NCBI GenBank assembly: GCA_019038645.1
Contig: JAHOYT010000025.1
Span: 1-64,000, forward strand
DNA from: Bacteroidales bacterium
GTDB taxonomy: Bacteria; Bacteroidota; Bacteroidia; Bacteroidales; UBA12077
Reading direction: 5' to 3'
Length of the DNA stretch: 64,000 nt
In this document: piece after piece, positions 18,322 to 27,931 of the stretch
How the letters are laid out: each line of letters starts with the position of its first letter
Numbering within the stretch: the first letter of the stretch is position 1
Translations under genes and position numbers: made by a program
The notes under the pieces: generated by a model
Database searches by the model: none
What the model saw: only the letters and a program-made list of their open reading frames with translations
What the model was told of the DNA's origin: nothing

Positions 18322-18526
18322 ACAAAATAATTTTAAGTAAAGTTAAGATGAAATCTGCCAATAAATTAAAAAACATGACAATTTCTTTAAAATTCAATTC
18401 AATATCCTTAAAAAAATGACAAATTTACCGTATAAACAAATACCTTGTGTTCTGTGTTGATAAGGAATGATTTTTGAATAACTAAAAACCTGTATTAAAA
18501 ATCAATAAACTGAAGAAAAGCAGAGT

Positions 18527-18559
18527 TTGACAAAATAAATGGTAATTTCATTACCTTTG
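18527..18559 (+). promoter_or_regulatory. Promoter of the rsfS-ftsH operon
   Basis: TTG within TTTGACA at 18527-18529, a 22-base spacer and TACCTTTG at 18552-18559, which fits TAnnTTTG; the spacer is slightly longer than usual. Transcription would start about 8 bases before the rsfS ATG, giving a very short leader. Confidence 0.5.
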
Positions 18560-18573
18560 CAAAAAAATAGTGA

Positions 18574-18972
18574 ATGGCAAAACAAAAAAGTGAAGCAAAA
18601 ACGAACACAAAAGAAATAGTTAGTGCTGCAATTGAGGGTATTTTAAAGAAAAAAGGAAAAGACCCTGTAAGTTTAGATTTAACAAAACTGGAAAATTCAG
18701 TTTGTAAATATTTCATAATCTGTCACGGAGATTCAAATACACAGGTTGAAGCACTGGCAGATTCTGTTCTGGAAACCGTTCGGGAAGAAACAGGTGAAAA
18801 AGTATGGCACAAAGAGGGATTAGGGAATTCTACATGGGTATTATTAGATTATGCCGATGTTGTTGTTCATATTTTCCAAAATGAATACAGAGGTTTTTAT
18901 AAACTGGAAGAATTGTGGGCTGATGCGAAGCTTACAAGTTACAATGATGACAAAAAACAAGGAGATAAATAA
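18574..18972 (+). CDS. rsfS: Ribosomal silencing factor RsfS
   Basis: Binds ribosomal protein uL14 on free 50S subunits and blocks joining with 30S, saving energy in stationary phase. The 132-residue protein carries the family core: ENSVCKYFIICHGDSNTQVEALAD, then EGLGNSTWVLLDYADVVVHIF and FYKLEELWADA. Residues 1-25 are a basic extension. It is the first gene of a run with ftsH (2-base gap), cdsA and psd. Confidence 0.95.
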   Translation: MAKQKSEAKTNTKEIVSAAIEGILKKKGKDPVSLDLTKLENSVCKYFIICHGDSNTQVEALADSVLETVREETGEKVWHKEGLGNSTWVLLDYADVVVHIFQNEYRGFYKLEELWADAKLTSYNDDKKQGDK

Positions 18973-18974
18973 TA

Positions 18975-21071
18975 ATGACTGATAATAAACAGGATAATAA
19001 TAAACAAAATAACCCAACGAATCCGGGTAATAAATTTAAACCCAAATTCAGTGTATACTGGATTTATGGATTAATTGCAGTTGTTTTTATTGGGATGCAA
19101 CTTTTGAGTTTTAGCCCCAAACCCCGGGAGATTACAATGCAGGAATTTGAAAGAGATATGCTTCGTAATGGAGATGTAGCGAAAATTGTTGTTGTAAATA
19201 AAGAAAAAGCCAACATATATATAAAAGAAGATAGGCTTAGTGATCCAAGGTATAATGATTTAAACGGGGGTACTTTCGCAAAGGTCTCAAAGGATGGACC
19301 TCATTTTTTCTTTACCATAGGATCAATGGAGTATTTTGAAAAGTGGATTAATGAAGCACAGGGTGATTATAACAAAGGTAACTATATTGAAGTTAGTTAT
19401 AAATCGCAACCCAATTATATGCGTGATATAATCGGATGGGTATTTCCAATACTTATTATTTTAGCAATCTGGCTTTTTATTTTTAAAAGAATGTCGAAAG
19501 GTGGTGGTGGCCCCGGTGGAGGTAATATCTTTAGTGTTGGTAAATCAAAAGCTCAACTTTTTGATAAAGAAAGTAATATAAAAATTGATTTTAAAGATGT
19601 TGCCGGATTAGAAGAAGCGAAAGTTGAAGTAAGAGAAATTGTCGATTTTCTAAAAACTCCAAAAAAATATACAGATCTTGGTGGTAAAATCCCTAAAGGA
19701 GTTCTTCTTGTTGGCCCTCCGGGAACAGGGAAAACATTAATGGCAAAAGCAGTTGCCGGAGAAGCAAATGTGCCGTTTTTCTCAATGTCGGGATCCGATT
19801 TTGTTGAAATGTTTGTTGGTGTTGGAGCTTCGCGTGTTCGCGATTTGTTTAAACAGGCAAAAGAAAAAGCCCCATGTATTATTTTTATTGATGAAGTTGA
19901 TGCAATTGGTCGTGCACGTGGACGAAATCCGAATTTTGGATCTAACGACGAAAGAGAAAATACATTAAACCAGTTATTAACTGAAATGGATGGTTTTGGA
20001 AATAATGTAGGTGTAATAATTATGGCGGCAACAAACCGGGCCGATATACTCGACAAAGCGTTAATGAGAGCGGGTCGTTTTGATCGCCAGATTCATTTGG
20101 AGCTACCTGATATAAATGAAAGAAAAGATATCTTTAAAGTTCATCTGAAACCCATTAAAATGGAAACAAATCTTGATGTTGATTTTCTTTCGAAACAAAC
20201 ACCTGGCTTTTCGGGAGCCGATATTGCAAATGTTTGTAATGAGTCAGCACTAATTGCCGCAAGAAAAGATAAAAAAGCTGTAGAACGTCAGGATTTCCTT
20301 GATGCTGTGGACAGAATCGTTGGCGGAATGGAGCGTAAAACAAAAATCATTACAAAAGAGGAAAAGAAAACGATAGCATTTCACGAAGCAGGTCATGCAA
20401 CGGTTAGCTGGTTATTGGAACATGCTCACCCATTGGTTAAAGTTACAATTATACCTCGCGGACGTGCGCTTGGAGCAGCCTGGTATTTACCGGAAGAAAG
20501 ACAAATTACAACACGGGATCAGTTATTGGATGAGATGTGTGCTGCACTTGGTGGAAGAGTTGCCGAAGAGTTAATGTTTGGGAAAATATCAACAGGAGCA
20601 ATGAACGATCTGGAAAAAATAACCAAGCAGGCTTATGCTATGATTGCGTATTTTGGCATGAGCAATAAGGTTGGTAATGTGAGTTTTTACGATTCGTCTG
20701 GTCAGTCAGATATGGCATTTACTAAGCCATATAGTGAAAAAACAGCAGAACTTATCGATAAAGAGGTGAAAGACCTTATAGAAGAGGCGCATAAAAGATC
20801 TTTTGAAATTCTAAAAAAGCATAAAGGTGATTTGACTCAGTTGGCTGAAATTCTTTTAGAAAAAGAGGTGATATTTACTGAAGATCTTGAACGTATTTTT
20901 GGTAAACGGCCTTGGAAAACGCAACATGAAAAGGAAGATGAAGTTAAGAAGGAGCTGGAAAAGAATAAGAAAAAAGCTAAGGCTGCAAAAAAAGTAATTA
21001 AATCGGACAAAGCTCAGAAAGAAGAAACAGAAAAGGCTGAAAAAGGAGAGAACGAGTTAAAACCTGAATAA
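18975..21071 (+). CDS. ftsH: ATP-dependent zinc metalloprotease FtsH
   Basis: Membrane-anchored AAA+ protease that degrades membrane and short-lived cytosolic proteins. Membrane helices lie at about 26-44 and 152-170 around a periplasmic domain. Walker A is GPPGTGKT (247-254), followed by [12 protein letters not shown] and the second region of homology ([20 protein letters not shown]). The zinc site is H470-E471-A-G-H474 with the third ligand probably Asp545. The last 50 residues are a lysine/glutamate-rich tail of low complexity. Two bases separate it from rsfS; cdsA follows after 13 bases. Confidence 0.98.
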   Translation: MTDNKQDNNKQNNPTNPGNKFKPKFSVYWIYGLIAVVFIGMQLLSFSPKPREITMQEFERDMLRNGDVAKIVVVNKEKANIYIKEDRLSDPRYNDLNGGTFAKVSKDGPHFFFTIGSMEYFEKWINEAQGDYNKGNYIEVSYKSQPNYMRDIIGWVFPILIILAIWLFIFKRMSKGGGGPGGGNIFSVGKSKAQLFDKESNIKIDFKDVAGLEEAKVEVREIVDFLKTPKKYTDLGGKIPKGVLLVGPPGTGKTLMAKAVAGEANVPFFSMSGSDFVEMFVGVGASRVRDLFKQAKEKAPCIIFIDEVDAIGRARGRNPNFGSNDERENTLNQLLTEMDGFGNNVGVIIMAATNRADILDKALMRAGRFDRQIHLELPDINERKDIFKVHLKPIKMETNLDVDFLSKQTPGFSGADIANVCNESALIAARKDKKAVERQDFLDAVDRIVGGMERKTKIITKEEKKTIAFHEAGHATVSWLLEHAHPLVKVTIIPRGRALGAAWYLPEERQITTRDQLLDEMCAALGGRVAEELMFGKISTGAMNDLEKITKQAYAMIAYFGMSNKVGNVSFYDSSGQSDMAFTKPYSEKTAELIDKEVKDLIEEAHKRSFEILKKHKGDLTQLAEILLEKEVIFTEDLERIFGKRPWKTQHEKEDEVKKELEKNKKKAKAAKKVIKSDKAQKEETEKAEKGENELKPE

Positions 21072-21084
21072 AAAATTAAAGAAA

Positions 21085-21897
21085 TTGAATAATTTAATAC
21101 AACGCACAATTACCGGTATAATACTTCTTGTTATTGTAGTCGGATCAATTGCATTTGGGAAAATAAGTTTTTTTATATTATTCGAACTTATAATTATTGG
21201 AGCTATGTATGAGTTTTATTCATTAGCCGAAAAGAAAAAGTTTAATCCTTTAAAAATATATGGAATAGTAATTGGCGCAATGGTTTTTGCTGCCAATTAT
21301 TTTTATGTTAATGATTTGATTGGGAATAAGGTGTTTTTGGCTATAATCCCTGTAATAATAAGTGTTTTCATTATTGAATTATACCGAAAATCGGAGTATG
21401 TATTTGTAAATATTGGATTTACTTTATTAGGAATTTTATATATAGCAGTGCCGTTTTCATTTGCAAATTATATTACAATTTCAAGTGAACTTAAATATAG
21501 CTCTAACCTATTGTTGGGATTCTTTTTCCTTACCTGGGCATACGATACACTTGCTTATGTATTTGGAGTATCATTTGGTAAACATCGTTTATTCGAACGT
21601 ATTTCCCCTAAAAAATCATGGGAAGGTTTTATTGGAGGAACAGTATCAGGTTTGGGAGTAGCTTATGTTATATCTATATTTTTTACAGAGTTAAGTTTTC
21701 TTCATTGGGCTGTATTATCAGTAATAATTGCCGTTTTTGGCACTTATGGTGATCTTGTAGAATCATCTTTCAAAAGAAATATTGACCAAAAAGATTCAGG
21801 AAATATCTTACCTGGGCATGGTGGTGTAATGGATCGATTTGATGCAGTGTTGTTTACTTTGCCGCTATTTTATGTATATTTACAGTTTGTGCAGTAA
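21085..21897 (+). CDS. cdsA: Phosphatidate cytidylyltransferase
   Basis: Makes CDP-diacylglycerol from phosphatidate and CTP, the branch-point lipid intermediate, in the inner membrane. The 270-residue protein has about eight hydrophobic segments and the full C-terminal signature: SSFKRNIDQKDSG, then PGHGGVMDRFD. The start is a TTG at 21085; the sequence from there (NNLIQRTITGI) is the normal beginning of the family and no in-frame ATG lies near. It sits in the ftsH operon and directly before psd, so two steps of phospholipid synthesis are co-transcribed. Confidence 0.95.
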   Translation: MNNLIQRTITGIILLVIVVGSIAFGKISFFILFELIIIGAMYEFYSLAEKKKFNPLKIYGIVIGAMVFAANYFYVNDLIGNKVFLAIIPVIISVFIIELYRKSEYVFVNIGFTLLGILYIAVPFSFANYITISSELKYSSNLLLGFFFLTWAYDTLAYVFGVSFGKHRLFERISPKKSWEGFIGGTVSGLGVAYVISIFFTELSFLHWAVLSVIIAVFGTYGDLVESSFKRNIDQKDSGNILPGHGGVMDRFDAVLFTLPLFYVYLQFVQ

Positions 21898-21916
21898 ACT
21901 ATAAATATCTTTTTAA

Positions 21917-22573
21917 ATGACGATACATAAAGAAGGACGCGCCATTATTATTTCATTTTTTATCTTATTATCAGCTATTAATCTGTTAGTTTTTTATTTT
22001 ATTTCTGACCACCGGATTGTAACATGGTGTTTAGGAATAGTATCATTTTTATATCTCATTTTTATTGTCCGTTTTTTTCGTAAACCAGCAAGGGTTTTAA
22101 ACACAGATGAAAACAACATTTATGCTCCAGCTGATGGAACTGTAATGGTAATTGAAGAAACCTCTGAGAACGAATATTTTAAAGATAAGCGAATTCAGGT
22201 TTCCATATTTATGTCTGTATGGAATGTACATATTAACTGGTTTCCGATTTGTGGTATTATAAAATATTTCAAATATCATCCGGGTAAATTTTTAGTTGCC
22301 CGTGTACCAAAATCTTCTACAGAAAATGAACGTACTACAGCAGTTCTGGAAGATAAAAATAAACGTCAGATTCTTGTGAGGCAAATTGCGGGAATTGTAG
22401 CCAGACGAATTATTTGTTATGCAAAAGAAGGAAGCGAAGTAAGTCAAAATTCAGAAATGGGATTTATCCGGTTCGGCTCACGCGTTGATGTATTTTTACC
22501 ACTCGGTGCTAAAGTTCATGTTGAGTTAGGTCAAAAAACCAAAGGAACTCAAACAATTGTAGCCACCTTTTAA
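21917..22573 (+). CDS. psd: Phosphatidylserine decarboxylase, short form
   Basis: Pyruvoyl-dependent enzyme that converts phosphatidylserine to phosphatidylethanolamine. The 218-residue length and N-terminal membrane segments (about 10-50) are those of the short PSD-A type. The self-cleavage site, where the pyruvoyl group forms, should be the Gly-Ser of GFIRFGSRVDVF near residue 190. APADGTV and FMSVWNVHINWFP are further family motifs. It follows cdsA by 19 bases; the partner pssA lies separately at 30.7 kb. Its stop overlaps the stop of the convergent lipoprotein gene by four bases. Confidence 0.94.
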   Translation: MTIHKEGRAIIISFFILLSAINLLVFYFISDHRIVTWCLGIVSFLYLIFIVRFFRKPARVLNTDENNIYAPADGTVMVIEETSENEYFKDKRIQVSIFMSVWNVHINWFPICGIIKYFKYHPGKFLVARVPKSSTENERTTAVLEDKNKRQILVRQIAGIVARRIICYAKEGSEVSQNSEMGFIRFGSRVDVFLPLGAKVHVELGQKTKGTQTIVATF

Positions 22574-23064
22574 TCAAAATAATTATCAATATTAATTCTC
22601 TGTAGTTTTCCTTTGTCAAAAAGGAAGGTGTATTTTGTTCCTTCTCCATTCAAAACAAGGCTATCCGCGTTAAAATTTAATTCATCTGTAAATTTATTGA
22701 TAAATTCACTCTTTGTTATTCCCACATAAATACCATTTTTAAGTTTTATTTGTTTATTTAAAACTTTTCCTGCGAGTAAAAATTCCTTTCCCAGATGTGT
22801 TTTATAGAAGAAAATTTCAGAGTTTTTGTAGGTAAATTGATAAATAGTATCCGTTTTCTCCGGATAATGTTGATTTTTTCTTAATAGTTTTTGTGAACTA
22901 AAGATTGGCCTTGTCGAATTAGTGAAATTTTTAATATTTTCTTTAAAACCAAAGGGATTATTCAGGAACTCTTTTTGGCTAAGTGCTGTATATTCTGTTG
23001 TGATTTTCTCTGAAGTACACCCAACCAGACTAATAACAACAATTACAATAATATATTTTTTCAT
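22570..23064 (-). CDS. Putative lipoprotein of unknown function
   Basis: No family recognised. From the ATG whose first base is 23064 the product has 164 residues and starts with a lipoprotein signal (MKKYIIVIVVISLVGC), acylated Cys16. The mature part is short-stranded and lysine-rich with no cysteines or known motifs. The reading frame extends 24 bases further upstream, but that would bury the signal peptide. It is convergent with psd. Function cannot be inferred from the neighbours. Confidence 0.72.
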   Translation of the reverse strand: MKKYIIVIVVISLVGCTSEKITTEYTALSQKEFLNNPFGFKENIKNFTNSTRPIFSSQKLLRKNQHYPEKTDTIYQFTYKNSEIFFYKTHLGKEFLLAGKVLNKQIKLKNGIYVGITKSEFINKFTDELNFNADSLVLNGEGTKYTFLFDKGKLQRINIDNYFD

Positions 23065-23133
23065 CTGTTGGTAATTTGTGCCTGACATAGATATTGCGTC
23101 ATTTAGCTTTTAAGCTAAAATACAAAAAAACAA

Positions 23134-24075
23134 CTACATAAAGAATAATACAACTCCCCCGACTGCAACTAAAGACCCGATAACTTCTTTAAAAGTAATT
23201 TTTTCTTTGAAGAAAATGATGGCCGGAGGAATTATCAGAACCGGAACAATTGCCATAATAGTCGATGCTACACCTGTTGTAGTATGTTTTACTGAAAGTA
23301 ATGAAAATGATACTCCAAGAAATGGTCCGAATAATGCTCCAATGCTTAATCGGGTCATAGCCTTTTTGTTTTTTACAGCTTCTATAATTCTCTTCCAGCG
23401 TTTCATAAAAACAAACAGAATTGTAAAACCAACAAATCCGGTAATTACTCTTATTTGTGTTGCTGCGAAAGGATCAAAATCCTGCATTCCGTATTTACTT
23501 AAGACAAGACCGGCACCTTGCCCTACAGCACCTCCGAAAGCAAGAAGGATGCCCAAAATTGGATATGATAATTTAATTTTATTCTTATTCCCTCCTGGAG
23601 GATGGGTATGTTTTTCTTTAGCATTTTTGGTTTTTGATTTACGATCTAATACCACTATCATAATACCTAAAATGGTTAGGAACATTCCCAGAAAATTTTG
23701 CGGTGTAAGTATTTCTCCTAATATTATCCATCCGAAGAATGCTGTTATTGGAGGAGTTAAAGACATGATCAGCATAGATATGCGGGAGCCAATAACAACG
23801 TATGCTTCAAAGAGTAAAAGATCACCGATTACAAAACCAACGAGTCCCGATAAGGATAACCAAATCCAGTTATGAGCCGAAGCATCAAAGGGTATTATTG
23901 ATCCGCGCGTTATCTGACTGTAAATCCCAATAAAAACAAAAGCTAAAAATAATCTTATTAGGTTTGTTGATAGTGAGCCTACTTTTTTGCCTGCAGATTC
24001 AAATGCAATTGCTGTTATTGTCCAAAATACTGCTGTAAGCAATGCAGCGTACTCTCCTATATGTGACTGAAACAT
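23134..24075 (-). CDS. EamA/DMT-family transporter
   Basis: Inner-membrane permease of 313 residues with ten hydrophobic helices arranged as two EamA repeats (about 8-145 and 170-313), separated by a hydrophilic, histidine-containing linker (KTKNAKEKHTHPPGGNKNK). Each repeat ends in the typical glycine-rich helix (GVVLFF at the end). Drug/metabolite transporters export amino acids, purines or other small molecules; the substrate here is unknown. The unit appears monocistronic. Confidence 0.88.
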   Translation of the reverse strand: MFQSHIGEYAALLTAVFWTITAIAFESAGKKVGSLSTNLIRLFLAFVFIGIYSQITRGSIIPFDASAHNWIWLSLSGLVGFVIGDLLLFEAYVVIGSRISMLIMSLTPPITAFFGWIILGEILTPQNFLGMFLTILGIMIVVLDRKSKTKNAKEKHTHPPGGNKNKIKLSYPILGILLAFGGAVGQGAGLVLSKYGMQDFDPFAATQIRVITGFVGFTILFVFMKRWKRIIEAVKNKKAMTRLSIGALFGPFLGVSFSLLSVKHTTTGVASTIMAIVPVLIIPPAIIFFKEKITFKEVIGSLVAVGGVVLFFM

Positions 24076-24204
24076 AATTTAATGTTATTCTCCCGATTTA
24101 TATTTCCAACAATATTTTATTATCGCTGAAAAAAACTTATTTTAGTTCTGATTTTTAGAATCTGATCAAAGCATTAGATATCAAAACTTAATTAAAGTTT
24201 AATA

Positions 24205-25308
24205 ATGAACAGGAATTTACGCTATTTGTTTATTGCTCTGGGAGTAGCTGTGGTAGGATTCATTCTGTGGTATTTTAAATCAATAGTAGCATATATTCTT
24301 ATTTCTTCTGTTTTAACATTAATCGGACGACCATTAGTGGCTTTTTTAAATAAATTGAATTACAAAAAGTTAAAAATTCCCAATGCTATTTCTGCCTTAT
24401 TAACTGTTGCACTGATCTGGACCCTGATACTTGTATTTTTCAGAGTATTTATTCCGTTGATTGCGAATCAGGCAAGTGAACTGTCTGCTATTGATGCGGA
24501 ATCCGTTATGAGTAATTTACAGGAGCCAATAAATAAAACAGAAGCTCTCTTTGTTAAATACAATATAAACTCAGGCAATACTCAGTCAATGGATCAGTAT
24601 TTAACTGAGAAGTTAATGTCTGTTTTAAACGTTTCGGTTTTATCTAACTTTTTTGGTTCTATTGCAGGGGTTTTAGGAAATATATTTATTGCAGCCTTTG
24701 CTATTTCGTTTATTACATTTTTCTTTTTAAAAGACAGAGGTTTGTTAAATGATGGAATATTAATATTTGTACCTGATAAATATCTTGAAAAAGCAGAACA
24801 TATTTTAATGTCCGTAAAAAAGTTATTAACAAGGTATTTTATTGGCATAATTGTACAAATTAGTGGAATTATCACGCTGGTATCCATAGGTTTAACTATC
24901 GTGGGCGTTGATTTTTCAGATGCATTGGTAATTGGACTTGTAGTCGGATTAATGAATATTATTCCGTATTTAGGACCAGTTATTGGAGCCAGCCTTGGAT
25001 TAGTGCTGGGTTTAGCAACGAATCTGGATCTGGCATTTTATTCCGAACTATTACCATTATTAGGTTATATGACCATTGTTTTTATAATTGTACAGGTGAT
25101 TGATAATGTTGTATTTCAGCCTTTTATATATTCAAGCAGTGTAAATGCGCATCCTTTGGAGATATTTCTTGTTATTTTGGTTGCAGGAAGTATGTTTGGA
25201 ATTTCGGGAATGATACTGGCTATACCGGGTTATACGATATTAAGAGTGATAGCAAAGGAATTTTTCAATAATTTGAAAGTGGTTAAAAAATTAACAGAAA
25301 AAATTTAA
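24205..25308 (+). CDS. AI-2E family transporter (PerM/YdiK type)
   Basis: Membrane protein of 367 residues with about eight helices. The family pattern is clear in the C-terminal half: FFLKDRGLLNDGI, then LVVGLMNIIPYLGPVIGASLG, then VFQPFIYSSSVNAHPLEIFLVILVAG cut by hydrophobic stretches. The family is named after AI-2 export but several members are Na+(Li+)/H+ antiporters or uncharacterised, so transport substrate is left open. No quorum-sensing genes are close. It is followed 47 bases later by the small T9SS cargo gene. Confidence 0.88.
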   Translation: MNRNLRYLFIALGVAVVGFILWYFKSIVAYILISSVLTLIGRPLVAFLNKLNYKKLKIPNAISALLTVALIWTLILVFFRVFIPLIANQASELSAIDAESVMSNLQEPINKTEALFVKYNINSGNTQSMDQYLTEKLMSVLNVSVLSNFFGSIAGVLGNIFIAAFAISFITFFFLKDRGLLNDGILIFVPDKYLEKAEHILMSVKKLLTRYFIGIIVQISGIITLVSIGLTIVGVDFSDALVIGLVVGLMNIIPYLGPVIGASLGLVLGLATNLDLAFYSELLPLLGYMTIVFIIVQVIDNVVFQPFIYSSSVNAHPLEIFLVILVAGSMFGISGMILAIPGYTILRVIAKEFFNNLKVVKKLTEKI

Positions 25309-25355
25309 GATAATATTGTGGTATTTTATATATTTACGTGACTAAATGTAAATTA

Positions 25356-25973
25356 ATGGGTAGAATTAAAGTTTTTATTTACTTCATATTTTTCTTAATT
25401 GCCAATAATGCAATTGCTCAGATTGATACGGTAACTTTCCAATTTGTACCGGACTATGCTACTTTTAGGATAAAATGTCATGCTCAGAAAGTTATTGCAG
25501 GCGACACTAGTTATTTTGAAATAACAGATACTTTAAATAACGCATATTCTCTTGATTGGGGAGGTGATATTGAGCCTGTAGTTGATGGTTTGCCATTGGT
25601 GACCTATGAGTTTTTAGCATCAGGGATAAAAACTTTTTCGTTGTCTGTTGTAGAAGATGCCACAGGGAAAACATTTACCGAAATAAAAACATTTGATATT
25701 CGTGATATTATCAGAGTTCCAAATGTATTTACTCCAAACGGTGATGGAGATAATGACCGTTTTGTTATCAATGCTAATGGTATTGATCCATTAGAAATTA
25801 CAATATTTAGTAGAACCGGTGCTATGGTTTTTAGTAACAAATCACCAATTATTGTATGGGATGGAAGAAATTCATCCGGTTCTGAATTGAGCGAGGGCGT
25901 GTATTATTATATACTAAAATCAGACGATCCTGCAGTAGCCGATCAAACAGGATTTATTCATATGTACAGGTAA
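25356..25973 (+). CDS. Small secreted PKD-like protein with T9SS type B sorting domain
   Basis: From the ATG at 25356 the product has 205 residues. It has a signal peptide (about 1-21, ending ANNAIAQ), a PKD-like beta domain (about 25-115, DWGGDIEP ... VTYEFLASGIKTFSLSVV) and the gliding-motility-associated C-terminal domain (PNVFTPNGDGDNDRF ... TIFSRTGAMVF ... WDGRNSSGSELSEGVYYY). That domain routes proteins through the type IX secretion system to the cell surface or outside. The frame is open back to a GTG at 25338. It is unusually short for a T9SS cargo: nothing but one domain and the sorting signal. Role unknown. Confidence 0.85.
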   Translation: MGRIKVFIYFIFFLIANNAIAQIDTVTFQFVPDYATFRIKCHAQKVIAGDTSYFEITDTLNNAYSLDWGGDIEPVVDGLPLVTYEFLASGIKTFSLSVVEDATGKTFTEIKTFDIRDIIRVPNVFTPNGDGDNDRFVINANGIDPLEITIFSRTGAMVFSNKSPIIVWDGRNSSGSELSEGVYYYILKSDDPAVADQTGFIHMYR

Positions 25974-26044
25974 CCACTTTTCTTTATTCAACTCTCTATT
26001 ATTTAGAATGCTTCATTAAAACTCCTAAGATACAGGTCTTTATA

Positions 26045-26074
26045 TTGTGATTAATTTGTAATTATGTAATTTTG
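26045..26074 (+). promoter_or_regulatory. Promoter of the cytochrome bd operon
   Basis: TTG at 26045-26047, a 19-base spacer and TAATTTTG at 26067-26074 match the bacteroidetal consensus exactly. The leader to the DUF4492 start would be about 55 bases. Confidence 0.6.
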
Positions 26075-26135
26075 GGAAATCTGCACTGCATTACCTTTTT
26101 TATTTTTTTTTATATTTGAGTAAATAACAGATTTA

Positions 26136-26372
26136 ATGAAAAAAGGAAACATCTTTAAACGTATTTTTCTGTTTTATTACGAAGGCTTTAAAAATATGAC
26201 GGTTGGTAAAAAGTTATGGACTATTATTATCATAAAACTTTTTATCATGTTTGTTATTTTGAAAATTTTCTTTTTCAGAGATTTCTTAGACGAAAAATTT
26301 GAGACAGATAATGAAAAAGGAGATTATGTGATTGAGCAATTAACTAATCCTAAAAATATAAACAATGATTGA
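26136..26372 (+). CDS. DUF4492 small membrane protein upstream of cydA
   Basis: A 78-residue protein with a basic N-terminus (KKGNIFKRIFLFYYEGFKNM), one membrane helix at about 30-48 and an acidic C-terminus. It matches DUF4492, a family I know from the position directly before cydA in Bacteroidota. Its stop overlaps the cydA start by eight bases, so translation is coupled. A role in assembly or stability of the oxidase is a reasonable guess from context only. Confidence 0.85.
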   Translation: MKKGNIFKRIFLFYYEGFKNMTVGKKLWTIIIIKLFIMFVILKIFFFRDFLDEKFETDNEKGDYVIEQLTNPKNINND

Positions 26373-27930
26373 ACATATTGATTCAGCTCTTGTCGATTGG
26401 TCGAGGGCGCAATTTGCACTTACAGCATTGTATCATTGGCTATTTGTCCCACTTACTTTGGGGATTACATTTATTATAGCCTTTATGGAAACGCTGTATG
26501 TTAAAACGGGCGATCCGGAATGGAAAAAAATAACTAAATTCTGGATGACGCTGTTTGGTATTAACTTTGCCATCGGTGTTTCAACAGGTATCATTCTCGA
26601 ATTTGAATTTGGAACCAACTGGTCAAATTATTCGTGGTTTGTCGGGGATATTTTCGGAGCTCCTCTGGCAATTGAAGGCATTATGGCATTCTTTATGGAA
26701 TCAACTTTTATTGCTATCATGTTTTTTGGTTGGAACAAGGTGAGCAAGAAGTTTCATTTACTTTCAACCTGGTTAGTAGCTATTGGGTCTAACTTATCTG
26801 CTCTTTGGATATTAATTGCCAATGGATGGATGCAATCTCCTGTTGGGATGCATTTTAATCCTGACACAGCCCGAAACGAAATGCTTGATTTTTTGGAGGT
26901 ATTTTTATCGCCGGTTGGAATAAATAAGTTTTTACACACCATTACTTCTTCTTATGTATTGGCTTCAGTTTTTGTTATTGGCGTTAGCGCATGGTTCTTA
27001 TTGAAAGGAAGAGAACAATTATTAGCTAAACGAAGTATCATTATTGCTGCTGTTTTTGGTTTGGTAAGTAGCTTATTTCTTATTTACACCGGCGACGGTT
27101 CAGCTTACCAGGTAGCTCAAAAACAACCTATGAAATTAGCAGCTATGGAAGGGTTATATGAAGGGTCAGAGGGAGCTGGTCTTATTTTGCTTGGTATGCC
27201 TACTCCGGGGAAAGAAATTAATGATGGTCAAGATGATTATGTTTTTAAGTTTGAGATTCCAAAACTATTATCATTTCTTGGTTACAGGAATGCAGATGCA
27301 TTTGTACCAGGTGTAAAAGATATAGTTGAAGGAGGATTTGAATACGAAGATAAAAACGGAGAAATACAGATTGCATTATCCGCCATGGAAAAAATTGAAA
27401 TGGGGAAATTGGCAATTAATGCACTTTCCAGCTACAAGAAAGCTAAAAAAGTGGACGATGTAGTTATACAGGAAGAATCTTTAATAATTTTCAGAGAAAA
27501 TTTTAAATATTTTGGGTATGGATTTTTAAATGATCCTAAGAGTATTATTCCAAATGTTCCAATAACATTTTATAGTTTTCACATTATGGTCGCTCTGGGG
27601 TTTTATTTTATTTTAATATTTGCTCTTGTATTAGTATTTGTTTTTAAGGGTAAACTGAGTAATAAAAAATGGCTTTTGCGTTTGGCAATAATTACTGTTC
27701 CTCTGGCTTTTATTGCTTCATTGTCAGGATGGATTGTTGCGGAGGTTGGTCGTCAGCCATGGACAATTCAGGATCTTTTACCTACCGTTGCTTCAGTTTC
27801 ACAGATTGATGCAAGTGCTGTTCAAATAACTTTCTGGTTATTTACACTTGTGTTTACAGCATTATTAATTGCAGAGCTCAAGATAATGTTTAAGCAAATA
27901 AAAATCGGACCTAAAGAAGGAGGACATTAA
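26365..27930 (+). CDS. cydA: Cytochrome bd ubiquinol oxidase subunit I
   Basis: Quinol-oxidising subunit of the high-affinity bd oxidase in the inner membrane, carrying hemes b558, b595 and d. The 521-residue sequence includes the heme ligand His24 (TALYHWLFVPLTLG), a second histidine in GINKFLHTI and a methionine ligand in FHIMVALG. The GRQPW motif follows (WIVAEVGRQPW). The quinol-binding Q loop between helices 6 and 7 contains an inserted acidic stretch (about 275-375). Genes for DUF4492 and cydB flank it in one operon; no cydCD is present in the window. Confidence 0.97.
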   Translation: MIEHIDSALVDWSRAQFALTALYHWLFVPLTLGITFIIAFMETLYVKTGDPEWKKITKFWMTLFGINFAIGVSTGIILEFEFGTNWSNYSWFVGDIFGAPLAIEGIMAFFMESTFIAIMFFGWNKVSKKFHLLSTWLVAIGSNLSALWILIANGWMQSPVGMHFNPDTARNEMLDFLEVFLSPVGINKFLHTITSSYVLASVFVIGVSAWFLLKGREQLLAKRSIIIAAVFGLVSSLFLIYTGDGSAYQVAQKQPMKLAAMEGLYEGSEGAGLILLGMPTPGKEINDGQDDYVFKFEIPKLLSFLGYRNADAFVPGVKDIVEGGFEYEDKNGEIQIALSAMEKIEMGKLAINALSSYKKAKKVDDVVIQEESLIIFRENFKYFGYGFLNDPKSIIPNVPITFYSFHIMVALGFYFILIFALVLVFVFKGKLSNKKWLLRLAIITVPLAFIASLSGWIVAEVGRQPWTIQDLLPTVASVSQIDASAVQITFWLFTLVFTALLIAELKIMFKQIKIGPKEGGH

Positions 27931-27931
27931 A

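Noticed and set aside
18322-18526. Small RNA or extra gene in the birA-rsfS gap
   Set aside because: No frame with a plausible start, no stem-loop followed by T run, and only the rsfS promoter at its end.
19553-20056. 167-codon frame antisense to ftsH
   Set aside because: It is the mirror of the conserved AAA+ region; serine- and proline-rich as expected of a shadow frame.
23207-23875. 222-codon open frame antisense to the EamA transporter
   Set aside because: Its translation is low-complexity and matches nothing; the opposite strand encodes a clear ten-helix permease.
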